A stretch of DNA of 64,000 nucleotides from Isoetes taiwanensis (GCA_021234155.1 JAJEKV010000050.1:4576550-4640549); one strand, 5' to 3'; positions 1 through 11,383 are shown, numbered from the stretch's first letter. The notes: generated by a model not told the origin, from the sequence alone. Numbers and translations: made by a program.

Positions 1-276
1 TAACGGGTGGGAGTGCAAAGTATCTTCGGAATGCGCATGCCAATATCAAGATAGCCGCCTTGCCTCTTTGGGCTTCTTCCGCCAGATTGAACAACATGCT
101 GGAGTTGATTTTCCGTGTCACGATTTGATTATCCTTTTGAGCAGGAGGCGTGACTGATCCGTACCGTCGATGAGAGAGCTGGCCCAGGAGGTTGATGGTA
201 AACCGAGTGGGAAGGGACGGCGTGGCGTGGCTATTTCGTCATCGACTAACCGCTTTTTGAGCTTCCTTAAGTTGAT
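1..276 (-). mobile_element. Distal part of the 3' ORF of gypsy element E3, cut off by the E1 insertion
   Basis: This segment continues, on the minus strand, the reading interrupted at position 13,396. Both sides of the inserted element E1 carry the same 5 bases (ttgat). The translated stretch just left of the junction (about 276 to 118) is basic and contains the segment NLRKLKKRLVDDE. It then runs off the left edge of the window, so the 3' LTR of E3 is not visible. The join is inferred from the target-site duplication and matching orientation; the amino-acid frame across it is not certain because the region has indels. Confidence 0.6.
272..276. repeat. Left target-site duplication of E1 (ttgat)
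   Basis: The five bases directly before the LTR start at 277 equal the five bases directly after the other LTR end (13,396-13,400). This proves E1 inserted as a unit at this point. Confidence 0.9.
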
Positions 277-1821
277 TGTGACGTCCCCCACTGGTATCAC
301 GGTGCACTCACCGTATACAAGGAGTTCTTCCCCCACCAGCTCCATCGCGACACGGGGCCCTCCACATATCACCGCACCCGTAACGAGTCTCCCGGGGGGG
401 AGAGGAGGTGTCATTCTACCCCGTCTCCCGGGCCTACCTAGGCGCGGGCGTAAACATACATGTCGTATGAAAGCACATACATCAACATCCGTGGACCATC
501 TCGAAGGATGGTCCCTCTATATCTGCATAGACAAAGATCGACATCACATAGGGGATCCTACCCAAGGCTCGGGGACTCAATGGATGGTGGCGGCAGGTCT
601 CGAGGGATAGTTCTTGGGGCCGAGGAATTCATGGCAATGGATTTTGGCTGGCATAAGAACATGGCATAGGGTTGTCCACTCCATCCGCCCTCCACATTGC
701 ACACTTTGCAGTAGGCTGAAAGTGTTGGGACTTTATTTGTAGTTCACGGGATGCATAGCGAAAGGGGCTATTCTGAGTCTCATCCTCCGGTTGATGGGGC
801 GGGGGGATCCTCCCCTCCGGAGACTGCATGCTAACTCAAGGTGACTAGAGGGCCTTTGCCTCGCATTCGATCGGGAACCCACTGGAAAGTGTACACCACT
901 TCACGGGTGTCGAGCCCATGCCTTACCCGCACTCAGTGGTAAGCCATTAGACCTAGTCACAATGATCCCCGGTAGGCTTTACACACCAGGGGATGGTTCA
1001 AGAGTCGGGGACATGAACCTCCTTTTTAGCCCGGCCGGGCCCCTTCACCCACAGGTGTGGCTCTTGTACCTGGGCGAATCTACAGGTGTGCTAGAGAGGC
1101 TACTCTAGGAGCATCAACTACAAGCTTTGGGGCCTCTACCCCCTTCCCAATACAAGGAGTTCTGAAAAATACATCATCCAAATATATCCACGGAAGAACT
1201 AAAGAACTAGATCCAATCATAGAGTTAGGTTCTTTAGTTAGTGTCCGAGATCTAAGATCTAGATAACTACTATGGGCAATTTAATAGTCTAAACCTACTG
1301 ATTCTATGACTAGAAGACGGTTTAAGCTATTAAATTGACCAAATACCTGATCCTTGAGTGGCTCCTCCGACACGAGTTCAACCATCCTGCTGAGCTGATC
1401 GAAGTGGGGAAGCCCGATGGCGTAATTCGCTTAAGGCCGTCGGGAGGCGGTTTTGGCTCACAGGGCAGCCAAAACTGAGCTCTAAAACCCTAAGGACGAA
1501 AAAACTAGCAAGCTAGGGTTTTCCTACCCTAAATAGACATGGGGTTTAGGCTAGGGTTTCCAATTACCCAATTTGGCATGTGGGATAATTGGAAAGGCCC
1601 CCACTTGCCTTTAGTGGCTAGGTGGCAAAATATGCCAACATGGAAGGTGTGCCCTCATTAATGTGCACATGTGCACATTAATAATATATGAACACTCCCA
1701 AGTTGCCCCTAGGGCTACTTACACGGCTATCCGTTGGCGTACCGTCAATCGGGTGGCGGTACGCGGCGTGGCGTGGCGGTACAATGTACGTCCCGGGGCG
1801 TATCTTGGCCGAAACGTCACA
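277..1821 (-). repeat. 3' LTR of E1
   Basis: Direct repeat of 11,837-13,395, with short inverted ends TGTGACGT / ACGTCACA. Alignable along its whole length, with many 1-4-base differences that cluster at CG, CAG and CTG sites. In element orientation U3 lies at the 1821 end. A 26-bp perfect palindrome sits about 140 bases inside that end. Confidence 0.93.
1657..1682. repeat. 26-bp perfect palindrome in the E1 3' LTR (U3)
   Basis: The half-site is ATTAATGTGCACA followed directly by its exact reverse complement, with no spacer. The same palindrome is intact at 13,223-13,248. It lies about 140 bases from the U3 end in element orientation, where promoter and enhancer sites usually are. Confidence 0.85.
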
Positions 1822-1835
1822 TTCTCCCCACCTTG
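1822..1835 (-). other. Polypurine tract of E1
   Basis: On the minus strand the sequence AAGGTGGGGAGAA directly precedes the 3' LTR start TGTGACG. The same purine tract precedes the 3' LTR of E2 (29,611-29,624). Confidence 0.85.
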
Positions 1836-2682
1836 AAATGATGTCTCCCGGCATGACGTGGGTCTCCCACCTTGGGATCTTCCTAACACGCAACCCGCAA
1901 TCAGCATTGATACCTACAATATAATCTTTATACATTTATCGCGATTACTCTAAAGGTAATTACTTTTAGAACATTATTACGTTATTATATTATGGAATAC
2001 TTATCAATTCATAACACCATTAACAAGTTATTCACTATGTTAAGTTAGACAAAATTTCAGCATTTCATATCTATAATTCTTTGTCCAGAGGTACTCTTCA
2101 TTCCTTGCAACACATTCCAACAAAACTTGTGTTGCAAGTCTTCCATCTTCGACCTCCTTGCCCTCAGGGGCTCTCTAATGCGGCTGCACAAATTGACACT
2201 ACGTTAGTACCGTTTTAATTGTTTAATAAATTTTGGTTATATGGTGACCACCCCACCTATCTACATGAATGCATGGCTAATCTCCGGTAGGAAGAGGATG
2301 AATCTTCCATAATGGCCGGGAGGCAAGCCTATATGCCTATATGCCGCTCATGCCTACACCTCTAGTTGCCAGCGTGGAGGATATCCTTCGTGTGGGGCGT
2401 GAAGGATGGATTCCTCCTATCAAAGCATATATGGGGCTAAAGGTGCTTTCCCTATCAATGCATTCCTTAATGACCTCTTTTCTCTCGAGGCCGTCTCCTT
2501 CCGGGGGGACCAGTAGACTTTCTAATCTACCTTCCACTTTCGCCTAAGCGGAAAACGCGGTCATGCCTACATTGACATTACACCCGCCTAGAGATCACCG
2601 TAGTGGTCTCATCGCCGATAACAAGATGCGACCCATACCAAGCATAGGTTGCATCGTAGATTAATCTATACAAGAATTAACC

Positions 2683-2937
2683 TCATAAAATCGACATGCT
2701 GGAGGCGATTTCTTCGGAGATGACCTTGCCGTCCCATTGCTCCATAAACTGTGGGTACTGCTTTACCAAATCCTTCTTAAGTACCCACGTGGCGTCTTCC
2801 ACTGGCAAGTGTTTCCACTTGACCAAGTATTGGAGGAACTCCGACCTCCTTGTCTTCTTGAAAGCTTTATCAAGAATCATTTCTGGAACTATTTCCAGCT
2901 GCTCCTCGATCATTTCCAACAACGTTGGAGTGTCCAA
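2683..2937 (-). CDS. Chromodomain tail of the E1 integrase
   Basis: Residues about 30-65 read RRSEFLQYLVKWKHLPVEDA followed by TWVLKKDLVKQYPQF. This is a chromodomain (YLVKWKgxp.edaTWE..dl...P.F) at the C-terminus of the polyprotein, ending at a stop at 2683. In chromoviruses this domain directs integration to chromatin carrying particular histone marks. The aromatic cage is only partly conserved. In E1 it may act together with the H3-like start of ORF A (speculation). Confidence 0.85.
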   Translation of the reverse strand: MDTPTLLEMIEEQLEIVPEMILDKAFKKTRRSEFLQYLVKWKHLPVEDATWVLKKDLVKQYPQFMEQWDGKVISEEIASSMSIL

Positions 2938-2990
2938 AACTTCGTCTGCGGATTTGGGTATGCTTCTTCAACAAACTCACGTGGAAGACC

Positions 2991-4100
2991 TTATGAATCT
3001 TTAGGTGTCTTTGGCAATTCTAACTTGTAGGATTGATTACCTACTCTCTTGATTATTCTGAAGGGTCCAGCCCACCTTGGAGCAAGCTTCTTGCAATTGC
3101 CAATCCTGAGCTTCGCCTGCTTCACCTTTATCTTGAGCCATACATCATCTCCAACTTTGAACTCTCTTACCGTTCGATGCTTATCGGCGATGCTCTTTTG
3201 TCGACTTCTTGCTGCTAGCAGATACCCTCGAACCTCTTCCACGAGCTGCTGCATATCGGCCAACATCTGCTGCTTGAAACTTCTACTTTTGACACGGGGT
3301 TGTGCCAATTAATGCGGAGTTAAAAATCGATAGCCATAATTGATCATAAATGGCGACATTTGGGACGATTCACGCTTGGTGCTATTGTATGCAAACTCCA
3401 CCAAGTGAATAAATTCTTCCCACATACTTTGCTTATTCCGGACATAGTTTAAGTAGCATGTCTTCTAAGATCTGTTGGTCGCTCCGTCGGCCATCCGTCG
3501 AGGATGATCGCCGTGCTCATGGATAGCTTTGTCTGAATCGAATTAAGCAAAGAGGTCTTGCCAAAAGGCACTCATGAACTTCGGATCTCGTAGGAGATAA
3601 TCTCCCTTGGCATGCCATGAAGCCTGAAGATCTCTTTGGTGAAGAGCTTTTCTTTGTATCCATAGGCTATATCGTGGTCTGCAAAGGCACAAAATGTGCC
3701 ATCTTTGACAACTTGTCGACCACTACCATCAAGGCATCCTTGCCTCTCATTTGTTCTTGGGAGTCCTGTGATGAAATCCATGCTGATTACCTCCCACTTA
3801 GCATTTGGCGCTTTGCTAATGGCTCTAATGCCCCCCGAATTGAAGTCTGCTTTCACGCCTTCTGGCTGGCATAAGCCGACATTCCTTGATGTAGCGAGCT
3901 ATTTGCTTCTTCATTCGGCCAATAATAGCTTTCGCGCGCACGAAATATGTTTTCATGAATCGCATGGCCCGGCTATTGGGCTGTTGTTGCGTGTCATGGA
4001 GGATCAACTTCCTTACACCGATGATTCGTGCACGCACAACTTGTTCTTATGGTATAACGGGGTTGCCTTCCTTCTTATAATGCTTGAAGGCCTCCGCTCT
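2991..4100 (-). pseudogene. Integrase of E1
   Basis: The zinc-binding end reads IARYIKECRLM near 3915-3880. The catalytic core starts KWEVISMDFITGLPRTNERQG at about 3795-3735, with the first catalytic Asp in MDFITGLP. RLHGMPREIISYE (about 3625-3590) is a damaged version of the second Asp block. The C-terminal domain (3308-2991) is intact: it reads RSFKQQMLADMQQLVEEVR, then VGDDVWLK and LAPRWAGPFRIIKRVG. The third catalytic residue region (about 3530-3480) is frame-shifted. Confidence 0.8.
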
Positions 4101-4189
4101 TTATCTGTTCTAGCCTCCTTTAGAGCTTTGCCCATACTTCCACGAAATCCACATCCGTTGGCAAGGACTCTTCAATCCTCTTACCAAAG

Positions 4190-4531
4190 TCATTTGGAGG
4201 CGTCGAATTGCGTTGCAATGCACTCTAGTTGTCGAGGGGATGCCTTGAAAGCATCTGCTACCACATTGAGTTTCCACGGCTTGTAGACTATATCAAAGTC
4301 GTATTCCTCGAGGAACTCCATCCATCTCGCGCCTGGTTGAGGTGTGGTTGCGTGAATACATATTGGAGGCTCGATGGTGGGTATCAATTGGAACTTCCTT
4401 CCCAAGAGGTAGTGCCTCCATATTCTTAGCATGCGACAAGCGCAAGCAATTCGATGTCGTGCGTTGGGTGGCGGCGTCTCGGCGTCGTTCATCTTCACGG
4501 AATCATGGCTACCACCGCGCTCTTCTTGCAT
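4190..4531 (-). pseudogene. RNase H region of E1
   Basis: The minus-strand reading contains LLGRKFQLIPTIEPPICIHA and then ARWMEFLEEYDFDIVYKPWK, followed by LNVVADA. This is the typical end of the gypsy RNase H domain (WxxfLxeYdFdIvykpGk.NvvADaLSR). Several residues are altered and frames are broken. Confidence 0.75.
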
Positions 4532-4569
4532 AAGCCTTTGTGTAGCTATCTTACTGCATCCGTTGCTAC

Positions 4570-5725
4570 AAGCTTATCTTTCTCCGGTCCGGCGGGGTTA
4601 ATTTGGGGCTGTTGTTAAAGCTTCCTTCAACAATTCAAATCCCTTTTGGGCTTTCTTGTGCCAATGCTCTACCCAATCTTTCACCTTCTCGCCCCTCGTC
4701 AGTGCGTTAGCAGGGGCTGCTATCTTAACAAAGTTCTTCCACGAACTTCCTGTAGTACCCTGCTAGGCAGAAAACTTGACACCGTGCACATTCTTGGCCG
4801 ACCCTTGAATCCTTTGCTTCAATCTTGGCGGGGTCCGTCGAGATGCCTTGCCCGAGATCACATGACCAAGGTATTCCACCTTCTCATTCTTGAAGTGGCG
4901 CCGACAACTTGGCGCATTACAACTTGGTGCCTCCTCAACTTCTCTAGCACCCTTCTCAAGTGTTGCGCGTGCTCTTCAAAGGGATGCGCTATACACCAAA
5001 ATGTCATCAAAGAAAACAATCACAAAGGTGTCGGGAACTCCCGAAGATATCGTTCATGAGCCTCATGAGCGTTGCTATGGGGCATTTGATAAGCGAAAGG
5101 CATCTTTGTGAACTCATAATGCCCATACGGCGTCACGAAGGCGGTCTTGTGGATATCCTCCTCCTTTATCCATTATCGATGATAGCGACCTTAAAGTCGA
5201 TTTTGAGAAGATCTTTGCTCCTTGAAGCTGATCCATCAAGTCGTACGATCTTGGGAAGCGCATACTTGTTCTTAATGGTGTGCTTATTCAAGCTGTCTAT
5301 AGTCTATGCACATTCTCAAAGATCCATCCTTCTTCTTGACAAAAGAATGGGCGCTCCAAGCGGCGAGACACTAGGTCTAATGAAACCTAGGTCGAGCAGC
5401 TCTCACATAACTGCTTCTTTAGCTCAGACAATTCTGCGTTGTCATTCTATATGGAGCCTTGCTTGTCGGTTTTGTTTCGGTTCGAGTGCTATCTGCTTTT
5501 CGACTCCCCTATAAGGAGGGCTGCTTGATCTCATCACGGAAAGAGATCGTGGAACTCCGTGATCAACTTAGCTATTTGCCACCGGCAACTGGCGAGCATC
5601 TTGTCTTCTTTGCTTCCTTCCAATTCCGGCTCACTAATCTCAAGCTTGAAGATGTATGCTACCTGCTCACTCTTGATGCACTTGAACAGCCGTTTAGAAG
5701 ACATACAACGCATGATGGGGAACAA
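4570..5725 (-). pseudogene. Reverse transcriptase of E1
   Basis: Minus-strand RT signatures appear in order. First is the linker LITEFHDLFP (about 5560-5535). A finger/palm segment reading DQLQGAKIF follows near 5240-5210. A degenerate template-binding segment comes next (near 5110). The catalytic FFDDILVYSA is at 5014-4989, and the connection segment FKNEKVEYLGHVIS is near 4895-4855. The two catalytic aspartates of the xxDD box are intact, but at least four frame changes occur. It makes cDNA from the element RNA. Confidence 0.8.
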
Positions 5726-5729
5726 CTTC

Positions 5730-5960
5730 TTTACCTGTTATCTCAATGATCTTGCCGTGGTGTTGGGAAGGTCACCTTCCGCTTCCACAATCAATAATGG
5801 CCCCTGCTGGTCCAAGGTACTCCATACCTATTATCAAGTCATATTTGCCGATGCTCATTACCTCCGCCCCCATCACGGATCTTAATCCCCTAAGCAAAGT
5901 CGATGTCAAAGTTGATTCTTTTTTACTGCCGTCTGCCCCTTACTGCTCCACTTGCTAAGA
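5730..5960 (-). pseudogene. Protease region of E1
   Basis: Minus-strand translation at 5850-5785 gives SIGKYDLIIGMEYLGPAGAI. This matches the conserved C-terminal part of retropepsins of Ty3/gypsy elements (ydlIlGmdWL). The expected active-site DTG/DSG upstream is not clearly readable because of frame breaks. It sits between gag and RT, as in other gypsy elements. Confidence 0.55.
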
Positions 5961-6229
5961 CAGCGGGCCTTGGCTTTGACTTTAATGGTTTCAACTTCAA
6001 CATTTGAACCATTAAGGGAGATGCAAAGTTATGGCTACTTCGAATCTATTAGGACTATAAATGACTTGGCCTTGGCCTTTCCCAACTGTGGAAATTACTT
6101 TATCTTGGCTCTACGCTTGCTCTGTATCTATTGCGGCAAAGATATGACACTCACCTGAATGTAGTCGCGGGCCTCCTCGCCCGTCGTCGTAAAACCAAAG
6201 TGTCCCAATCTCCCAACTCACGCTAAGGC

Positions 6230-9208
6230 GTTTGCACTCATGACATATGGGCGGTTCTTTTCCTATGGCCTGGCTGGAAACACCTGGAAACAAAGCTGCT
6301 TTTCTATGCACTCTGTCTCTTTTCCTTGGGCATGGCTGCGAAAGGATCGCCTTTGCTTTGGAGTAGCTTGACCCTTCTGTTTGTCTTTGAAGGACACACT
6401 GCTTCTTCTCCTGCTTTGTTTTCCCTTGATTGCCACTATATGGGGCTCTAGCTGGTCTGTTTGGCTGTTCTGTTCTAATTTGGCTTTCTTTGCCTTGCCT
6501 TTATCTTGGTAATCTTTATTTGCCTCGCCCACTATTGCGAGGGTCCTGTTCCTTGCAAACTTATTGCCTTGGACTCGCTTCGATACCGTTCTTGGGTTTA
6601 TTGCCCCTTACAAACTGCGGATCTCCTCATTCGGACCTTCAATGTAGCTTTCCCTTTGCATGCTTCTCTCCTAACTTTGGCACATCTGACCTTAGCCTCA
6701 TAAATTCCTACGTGTATTTGCAATCTTGACTTGTTGCCTTCGCAACTGCAAGAAGCTGGCGCATCATCTTGGACTTGTGCTCTCTTGGGACATAATGGCT
6801 TGAAGGCTTTAGCAAACTTCTTGAACCTGCAAGCATCCTGCTTAAACCATGAGCCTTGGCATAGCCCTTCCACCAAATGCGTCTTTGCTCCCGCCGGGTT
6901 ATTTTGTTGCCACCACGCCTTTATCCTTATCCTTCATACCATAGGCATTGCCGTATTAAGCTCATCTCGTCAAGCCAAGCCCTGCGCCTCCATGCGACGC
7001 GTTTCGCGAGAATTGCTCGAGCTTCTGGCCTTCAAACATTTCCCAATGCGAGTCTACTTTCTTACGGTAGTCGGAGGTTCTTGTGTCCCTTTATTAGTCC
7101 CCTCCGGGTGGTTCCTCTCTGCCTTTCGATGCGCTTTCGGACTTGGTTACGCTCTTCTTCTTCCACCGAAGTCGGTCGAATCGAGAGCTGAGTCGGAGGA
7201 GTCCAAGGCTGGGGACCTTCCTCTGCTCCTCTTCTTCTGTCTCTACTGTTTCTCAGAGCTGATGCTTGCGGCGGTTGGCGTTACCCACCGAACACCGCTC
7301 TGCAGCGTGCGGCTAGCAAAGGCCTTTATCACGTTGAGGTCTGTCCTCATTTGCGATATTTCTTCTTAAGGTCATTTGTCCAAACTCTTCAAGCGGGTTC
7401 CTTGCGGGCGTGGCACAGGCGGGCTCTGTTTCCCCAGTAAGTTCGCGGTTTGTCGTTTCTCCTGGCGCTCGGGCCTCTAAGCTGCATACACAAGTGGTTC
7501 ATATCTACATGGTTAGTTTTCCTTGCTTTCTTGCATTATTTATGTTTGTTGGCATGGTTGAGGGGACACAAAATGTATCAACAAAACATTTATAGTGCAA
7601 GAGAATGTTATATTTATATTTTATATTACACTAATACAAGAACTTGCAACTAACGCTAATCACTTACGTTGATGCTTGGGTAAGATGGATTATCCTCCAA
7701 GAACTTTTTCACTTGGGCTGTTCCCAATTGAATGGCCCAAGTTCCTAAGGACATTTGGAGATCCACCACGTAATGCTCTTGCTAAATCTTCTATTAGCGA
7801 TTGGGAGGTGTAAGCTGCATCAGCGGCAGTCTTGCACTTGCCCACTGTAAGGTATGGCGGTCGAAGGCGTCGAGTGCTACCGCTCTTTTCACGGGGATTG
7901 CATACACCGGTGTTAGGGGTAGCCGTGCATGCCCGGCCCGAATCACGAGTGCAATCGACAGCGATACTCCTTCACCGCCTCACGGGGTGAACTGCGGTGG
8001 ATAATCGCTATTCTTCCATCCATCGGCAATGGCGGGGTAATAGCGTAATGACTTTGTCGTTGTTGAGATGGGTCCTCGGCCACTCGGTATCGGCTACGTA
8101 ATGCGCTTCCGAAATCATCAACCTCCCACCGTGGTGAGCTCCACCGTAGTCCTTGGTATTCTTTGAAGCCCTCACGAGGTCGGTCGCTTTGTCCTATCGG
8201 GGAGGTTCAGCGGGCGAGCTTGCCCGTTAGGATGTTTGAAGTCGCATAAGCGGATCCCCATCTGTTCTGGAGAGCAAGGAACTCTTCCTCGTCGGTAGCT
8301 TGTTCTCAGCCTTATGCGCCTCCATGATGCGCACGATGTTGTTTTGTAGGCTTGGATAGGGAGGTAAACTCTCCCGTGTAAAGTGTGTCGGCTTCCCTTA
8401 CTTGGAGGAAAAGTCGGACTCTCCTCGGGCGATGAAGTCGTCCAAGTCCGTTCCCGGAGTTGGTGCGGCAACTCTTCTTCAGTCGGTACTCCCTTTCCAC
8501 ACTCAGGGAGGTTTTGAATGTCGCTTCGGGGTAGAAACTCCTCACCTTCGACGATAATGGGAGCGGGGCTTGTGATGCCTAACTTGGGGGTGGTGGCGAC
8601 TCACGAGAGTCTGCCCGGCTTCTTCGAAGTCTTGCCACTCCCGCTACGCTTGTCGGCATTTGCTCCTCTGGCGGGTCGAGCTCAACATCGTCTTCCTCCT
8701 CCTCAGTTCTGTTCATCCGAGTCTTCTTCCTTCCCTTCACGCTCCCTGTTCATCTTGTGAGAGGGCGTTGTTCTTTTGCTACGGCTAATGGATCCGTCCA
8801 TGGGGGAATAGAGGTTTCCCCACAATGTTCACCGACGCGGTGGGTGAGAAAGATTGCGAGGCGGTGTTGAAAAAAGTACTTGGTCTGTTGGCCGGTTAGG
8901 ACCATTGGCTCGAGGTGTCTGCGGTGCGCTTTGTTTGTGAGGTATTTGGCGATGTTAGGGACATCGTCTAATCTTGCCTGCGAGGGGCTGTCTAGGAACA
9001 AAATATCCTATACAAGGAGGGAGTTGCACTAGCTGGTTCTACCCTAGCTTGGAACTTCGGTCAAGACTCTACTATAAGGCTGGGGTGGCGTGCAAGGTTG
9101 CTTGGGCGTCTACCTCCTTCCCGAAAAATCTGGAAGATTTGGTCGACGTCGACCTCGGCGGATGGCATGAGGTTGGCATGTACCATCTCCGGAAATCGAA
9201 GTTGCCAT
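6230..9208 (-). pseudogene. gag: gag of E1 (frameshifted)
   Basis: Structural polyprotein region on the minus strand. Start candidates are the ATG at 9208 (MATSISGDG) and the ATG at 9186 (MVHANLMPSAEVDVDQIF); I prefer the second because its downstream frame is longer. Recognisable pieces follow in different frames: KYLTNKAHRRHLEPMVLTGQ (about 8950-8890), DEEEFLALQNRWGSAYATS (about 8300-8250), and basic segments near 7200-6300. The end of gag is marked by a zinc-knuckle-like cluster at 6292-6230, CF.CFQPGHRK followed by CHECKR, spread over two frames. Many indels disrupt the reading. The capsid assignment is inferred from position and from the knuckle. Confidence 0.6.
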
Positions 9209-9318
9209 TGATTAATTGCGGAAGAAGGTAACAAATGGTTGCAAGAGCCTGAGGGGAGTTAGGAAATCGGCTAGAAAGGCGGGGAAGATTTGTAGGGTGC
9301 TATGTGAGAAGTGGCGGG

Positions 9319-9330
9319 TCTATTTATAGA
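9319..9330 (-). promoter_or_regulatory. Internal TATA box before gag of E1
   Basis: The minus strand reads TCTATAAATAGA, matching the TATA box before ORF A. The first gag start candidates (9208 and 9186) lie 110-140 bases downstream. Confidence 0.55.
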
Positions 9331-9513
9331 AAAGGGGAAACCCTAATTTTGGATGACTTGGAAATTTCCTAGGATTGGGTAATTCTAACTTATCCGAGGT
9401 CAAAATAGGAGTTTGAGGACTATAGGAGATGCTTGAACAAGGCTAGGTTACCTAAAAGATGCTATCTGATGGGTTGAAGGTGACTTTGACAAGTCACGGT
9501 GAAGAATTGGTAA

Positions 9514-9560
9514 GAGGTCTCACGGCTTGCGCCTCGCTTCAATCCTAACTTTTGTTTTTG
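9514..9560. repeat. Roughly 50-nt leader motif, copy 1
   Basis: Same 47-base block as 9711-9760, about 200 bases away. Both lie upstream of the gag TATA box on the minus strand. Confidence 0.8.
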
Positions 9561-9710
9561 CGGCCAGGCGGTATGAGACATCAGTCCCATTTCGATTAAA
9601 GGTGTCCAATTTGGGTAAACTAATGGTGTAAGGGTGATGGGCTCACCAAATTAGCGAGAATCGACCCCTTATTTGGTCAATTTGGAGCTACATTTTGGTC
9701 AAGTTTGGGC

Positions 9711-9760
9711 GAGGTCTCCGCGGCTTGCGCCTCGCTTCAATCCTAACTTTTTGTTTTTTG
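9711..9760. repeat. Roughly 50-nt leader motif, copy 2
   Basis: Runs gaggtctc...cggcttgcgcctcgcttc, then aatcctaactttttg with a T run. Nearly identical to copy 1 over about 47 bases and followed by a CG-rich tail (gacggacgg). Confidence 0.8.
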
Positions 9761-10170
9761 ACGGACGGAAATGTGTGAACATCATGTCTCTCGGCTCCCA
9801 AATGTCCTATTTCACTGAAATAAAAGCTAAAACTTATTAATTTGCTCTAATTACTCAAGTTTATGTCATCAAGGTACACAAAATTGCTCTATATTACAAA
9901 ATTTTTAATTATTTACAACAAAAAGTTTCTAAAGGCGTTCTCTCCTTAATGCGGTCATAAGACTCATGTCTTGTCGCATTAAGGTTACCCGCTGGCGTGG
10001 ATAGTGCAGGCTGTTGAATCTTCAAAATGTTGCACTATCTTTGCCTCAACCGCCTCTTGCATTGCGGCCGGCGCCTCGTGCGTGACTCTAAAGTACGTTC
10101 TATAGGCACGCATAACTTCACGCACCAACCGAGCTTAAGGGGGGCGGGGGATTAGGAGACCGAAGGCTGC

Positions 10171-11172
10171 TTATTTGGAAGTGTCTAATCTCCTTAACGC
10201 TCTTCTCTCCACCTCCTTCCTATCCGCTTTCTTCACGGGTGGCGGCTTGGGAACCTTGGGCTTCGGTGGTGGCGGCCTTAGGGTTTGCTGCTTCGTTGGT
10301 CGCCCTCCCTCGATGAACTTAACCCTGTTTTCCTCATAATATTTGTTATAGGCCTCCCATTTCTTCATGTAGGCCTCGTGCTCTCTCATCTTCCTCTCAT
10401 AAATCTTCACCACAGCCGGTGGCGTAGGCTTCCGGGCGGTGGGTGGTTCAACTTCTTTCTATCCCATGCGGGTATTGGGGGGCTTACGCACTTGGTCTTG
10501 GTGGGGTTGCTTTCGGTCTTGACTGTTCGGTACTTTCTGCTCGTCGCTGGGTGCTTGGAAGAGCTCCCACCTGCGGCGTTAGGGTTGAAGTCTTCATCAA
10601 AGAGTCGTCCGGAAGGGTTTGGGGGTTCGTCGGGTTGCGCTCCTTGATAATAATATTTGGGGTTCGGCCTCTTCCTTGGCGGGCGATCCTTTGTTCTCCT
10701 TCGCCCGACCCACGAACTTCCCTTTCGCTTTCTTCTTTTCTTACGCTACCTTTTGTTCCTCCTCCTTCCTTTTCCTCTTTTTTGTCTTCCCTTCTCTTCT
10801 GCGGCTTCGTACTTCACGATGAACCTTCTAAAGGTCTGCTACCTCCGGCTCGGACTGTCTTTTGCTCATCTGCTTTCGAGGATTTCCGTGGAGTGCGTCG
10901 AATGGTGCCTTGTTCTGCTCCGCTGGATCTCCGCTCTATTTCTTCGTACACCTCCCTCGTCTCTTCGTCCATGGAGTTTGGTGATGTGGCCTCGTCCTCC
11001 TCCACCTGGCGGTTGAAGACATCGATCAAATCGGAGGTGTCTTCCTCTTCGTCCGTGAGCGACCCCCCCCTCTTGCGAGCCTCTCGAAGCATCTTCCGAA
11101 TGATCTCTGCCTCGATGGCTGGGTGGTTTCGCTGGCGGCAGCTTCCTTCTTGATCTGTTTGGTTCGGGCCAT
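10171..11172 (-). pseudogene. ORF A of E1: extra acidic/lysine-rich protein ahead of gag, starting MARTKQ
   Basis: I do not recognise the family. Translation from the ATG at 11,172 (context AACATGG, good for plants) begins MARTKQIKKEAAASE. The first five residues after Met (ARTKQ) equal the N-terminus of histone H3. After one frameshift near 11,125 the reading continues as AEIIRKMLREARKRGG, then an acidic stretch (SLTDEEEDTSDLIDVF), a lysine/arginine-rich stretch near 10,800-10,740 (KTKKRKRKEEE type), a proline-rich segment, and a charged C-terminus (MVKIYERKMREHEAYMKKW) ending at a stop at 10,171. No zinc knuckle or protease motif is visible, so it is not the usual gag. It sits between the 5' LTR and gag and has its own upstream TATA box. 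Stops and frameshifts interrupt it, so I call it a broken gene. Confidence 0.55.
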
Positions 11173-11273
11173 GTTTTACGGATCGTCAATGGGATAAAAG
11201 CGTAGAAAGATCGCCCTAAGTTGGGAAGAGCGGATTTCTAGGGCTTGGGCCGAAAAAATGAGGGGGTTCTACA

Positions 11274-11284
11274 TCTATTTATAG
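11274..11284 (-). promoter_or_regulatory. Internal TATA box before ORF A of E1
   Basis: The minus strand reads CTATAAATAGATG, a canonical plant TATA box, about 100 bases ahead of the ORF A start at 11,172. It is separate from the LTR promoter. An almost identical CTATAAATAGA lies ahead of gag at 9319-9330. Confidence 0.6.
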
Positions 11285-11383
11285 CTTGGGAATTTTAGGT
11301 CAAAACTCAAGTTGCTCCGTTTAACATGCTAAGGCACCAACTTATCTAAAACTTATACTTATTTCAGACTTTTTCTACCTATT

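Larger units (their letters stand above)
9231..10170 (-). other. Non-coding spacer between ORF A and gag of E1
   Basis: No protein-like reading in either direction. It contains two near-identical copies of the roughly 50-nt motif (9514-9560, 9711-9760) and a TATA box (9319-9330). This arrangement mirrors the leader upstream of ORF A. Confidence 0.6.

Noticed and set aside
170-610. 146-codon plus-strand ORF
   Set aside because: It lies across the E1/E3 junction and inside the LTR, antisense to the element, with no protein-like pattern.
6731-7369. 212-codon plus-strand ORF
   Set aside because: Antisense shadow of the E1 gag region; composition is low-complexity Leu/Ser/Ala and no domain is visible.
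10443-11153. 236-codon plus-strand ORF
   Set aside because: Antisense to ORF A of E1; the minus strand has the better start context and charged, ordered sequence.
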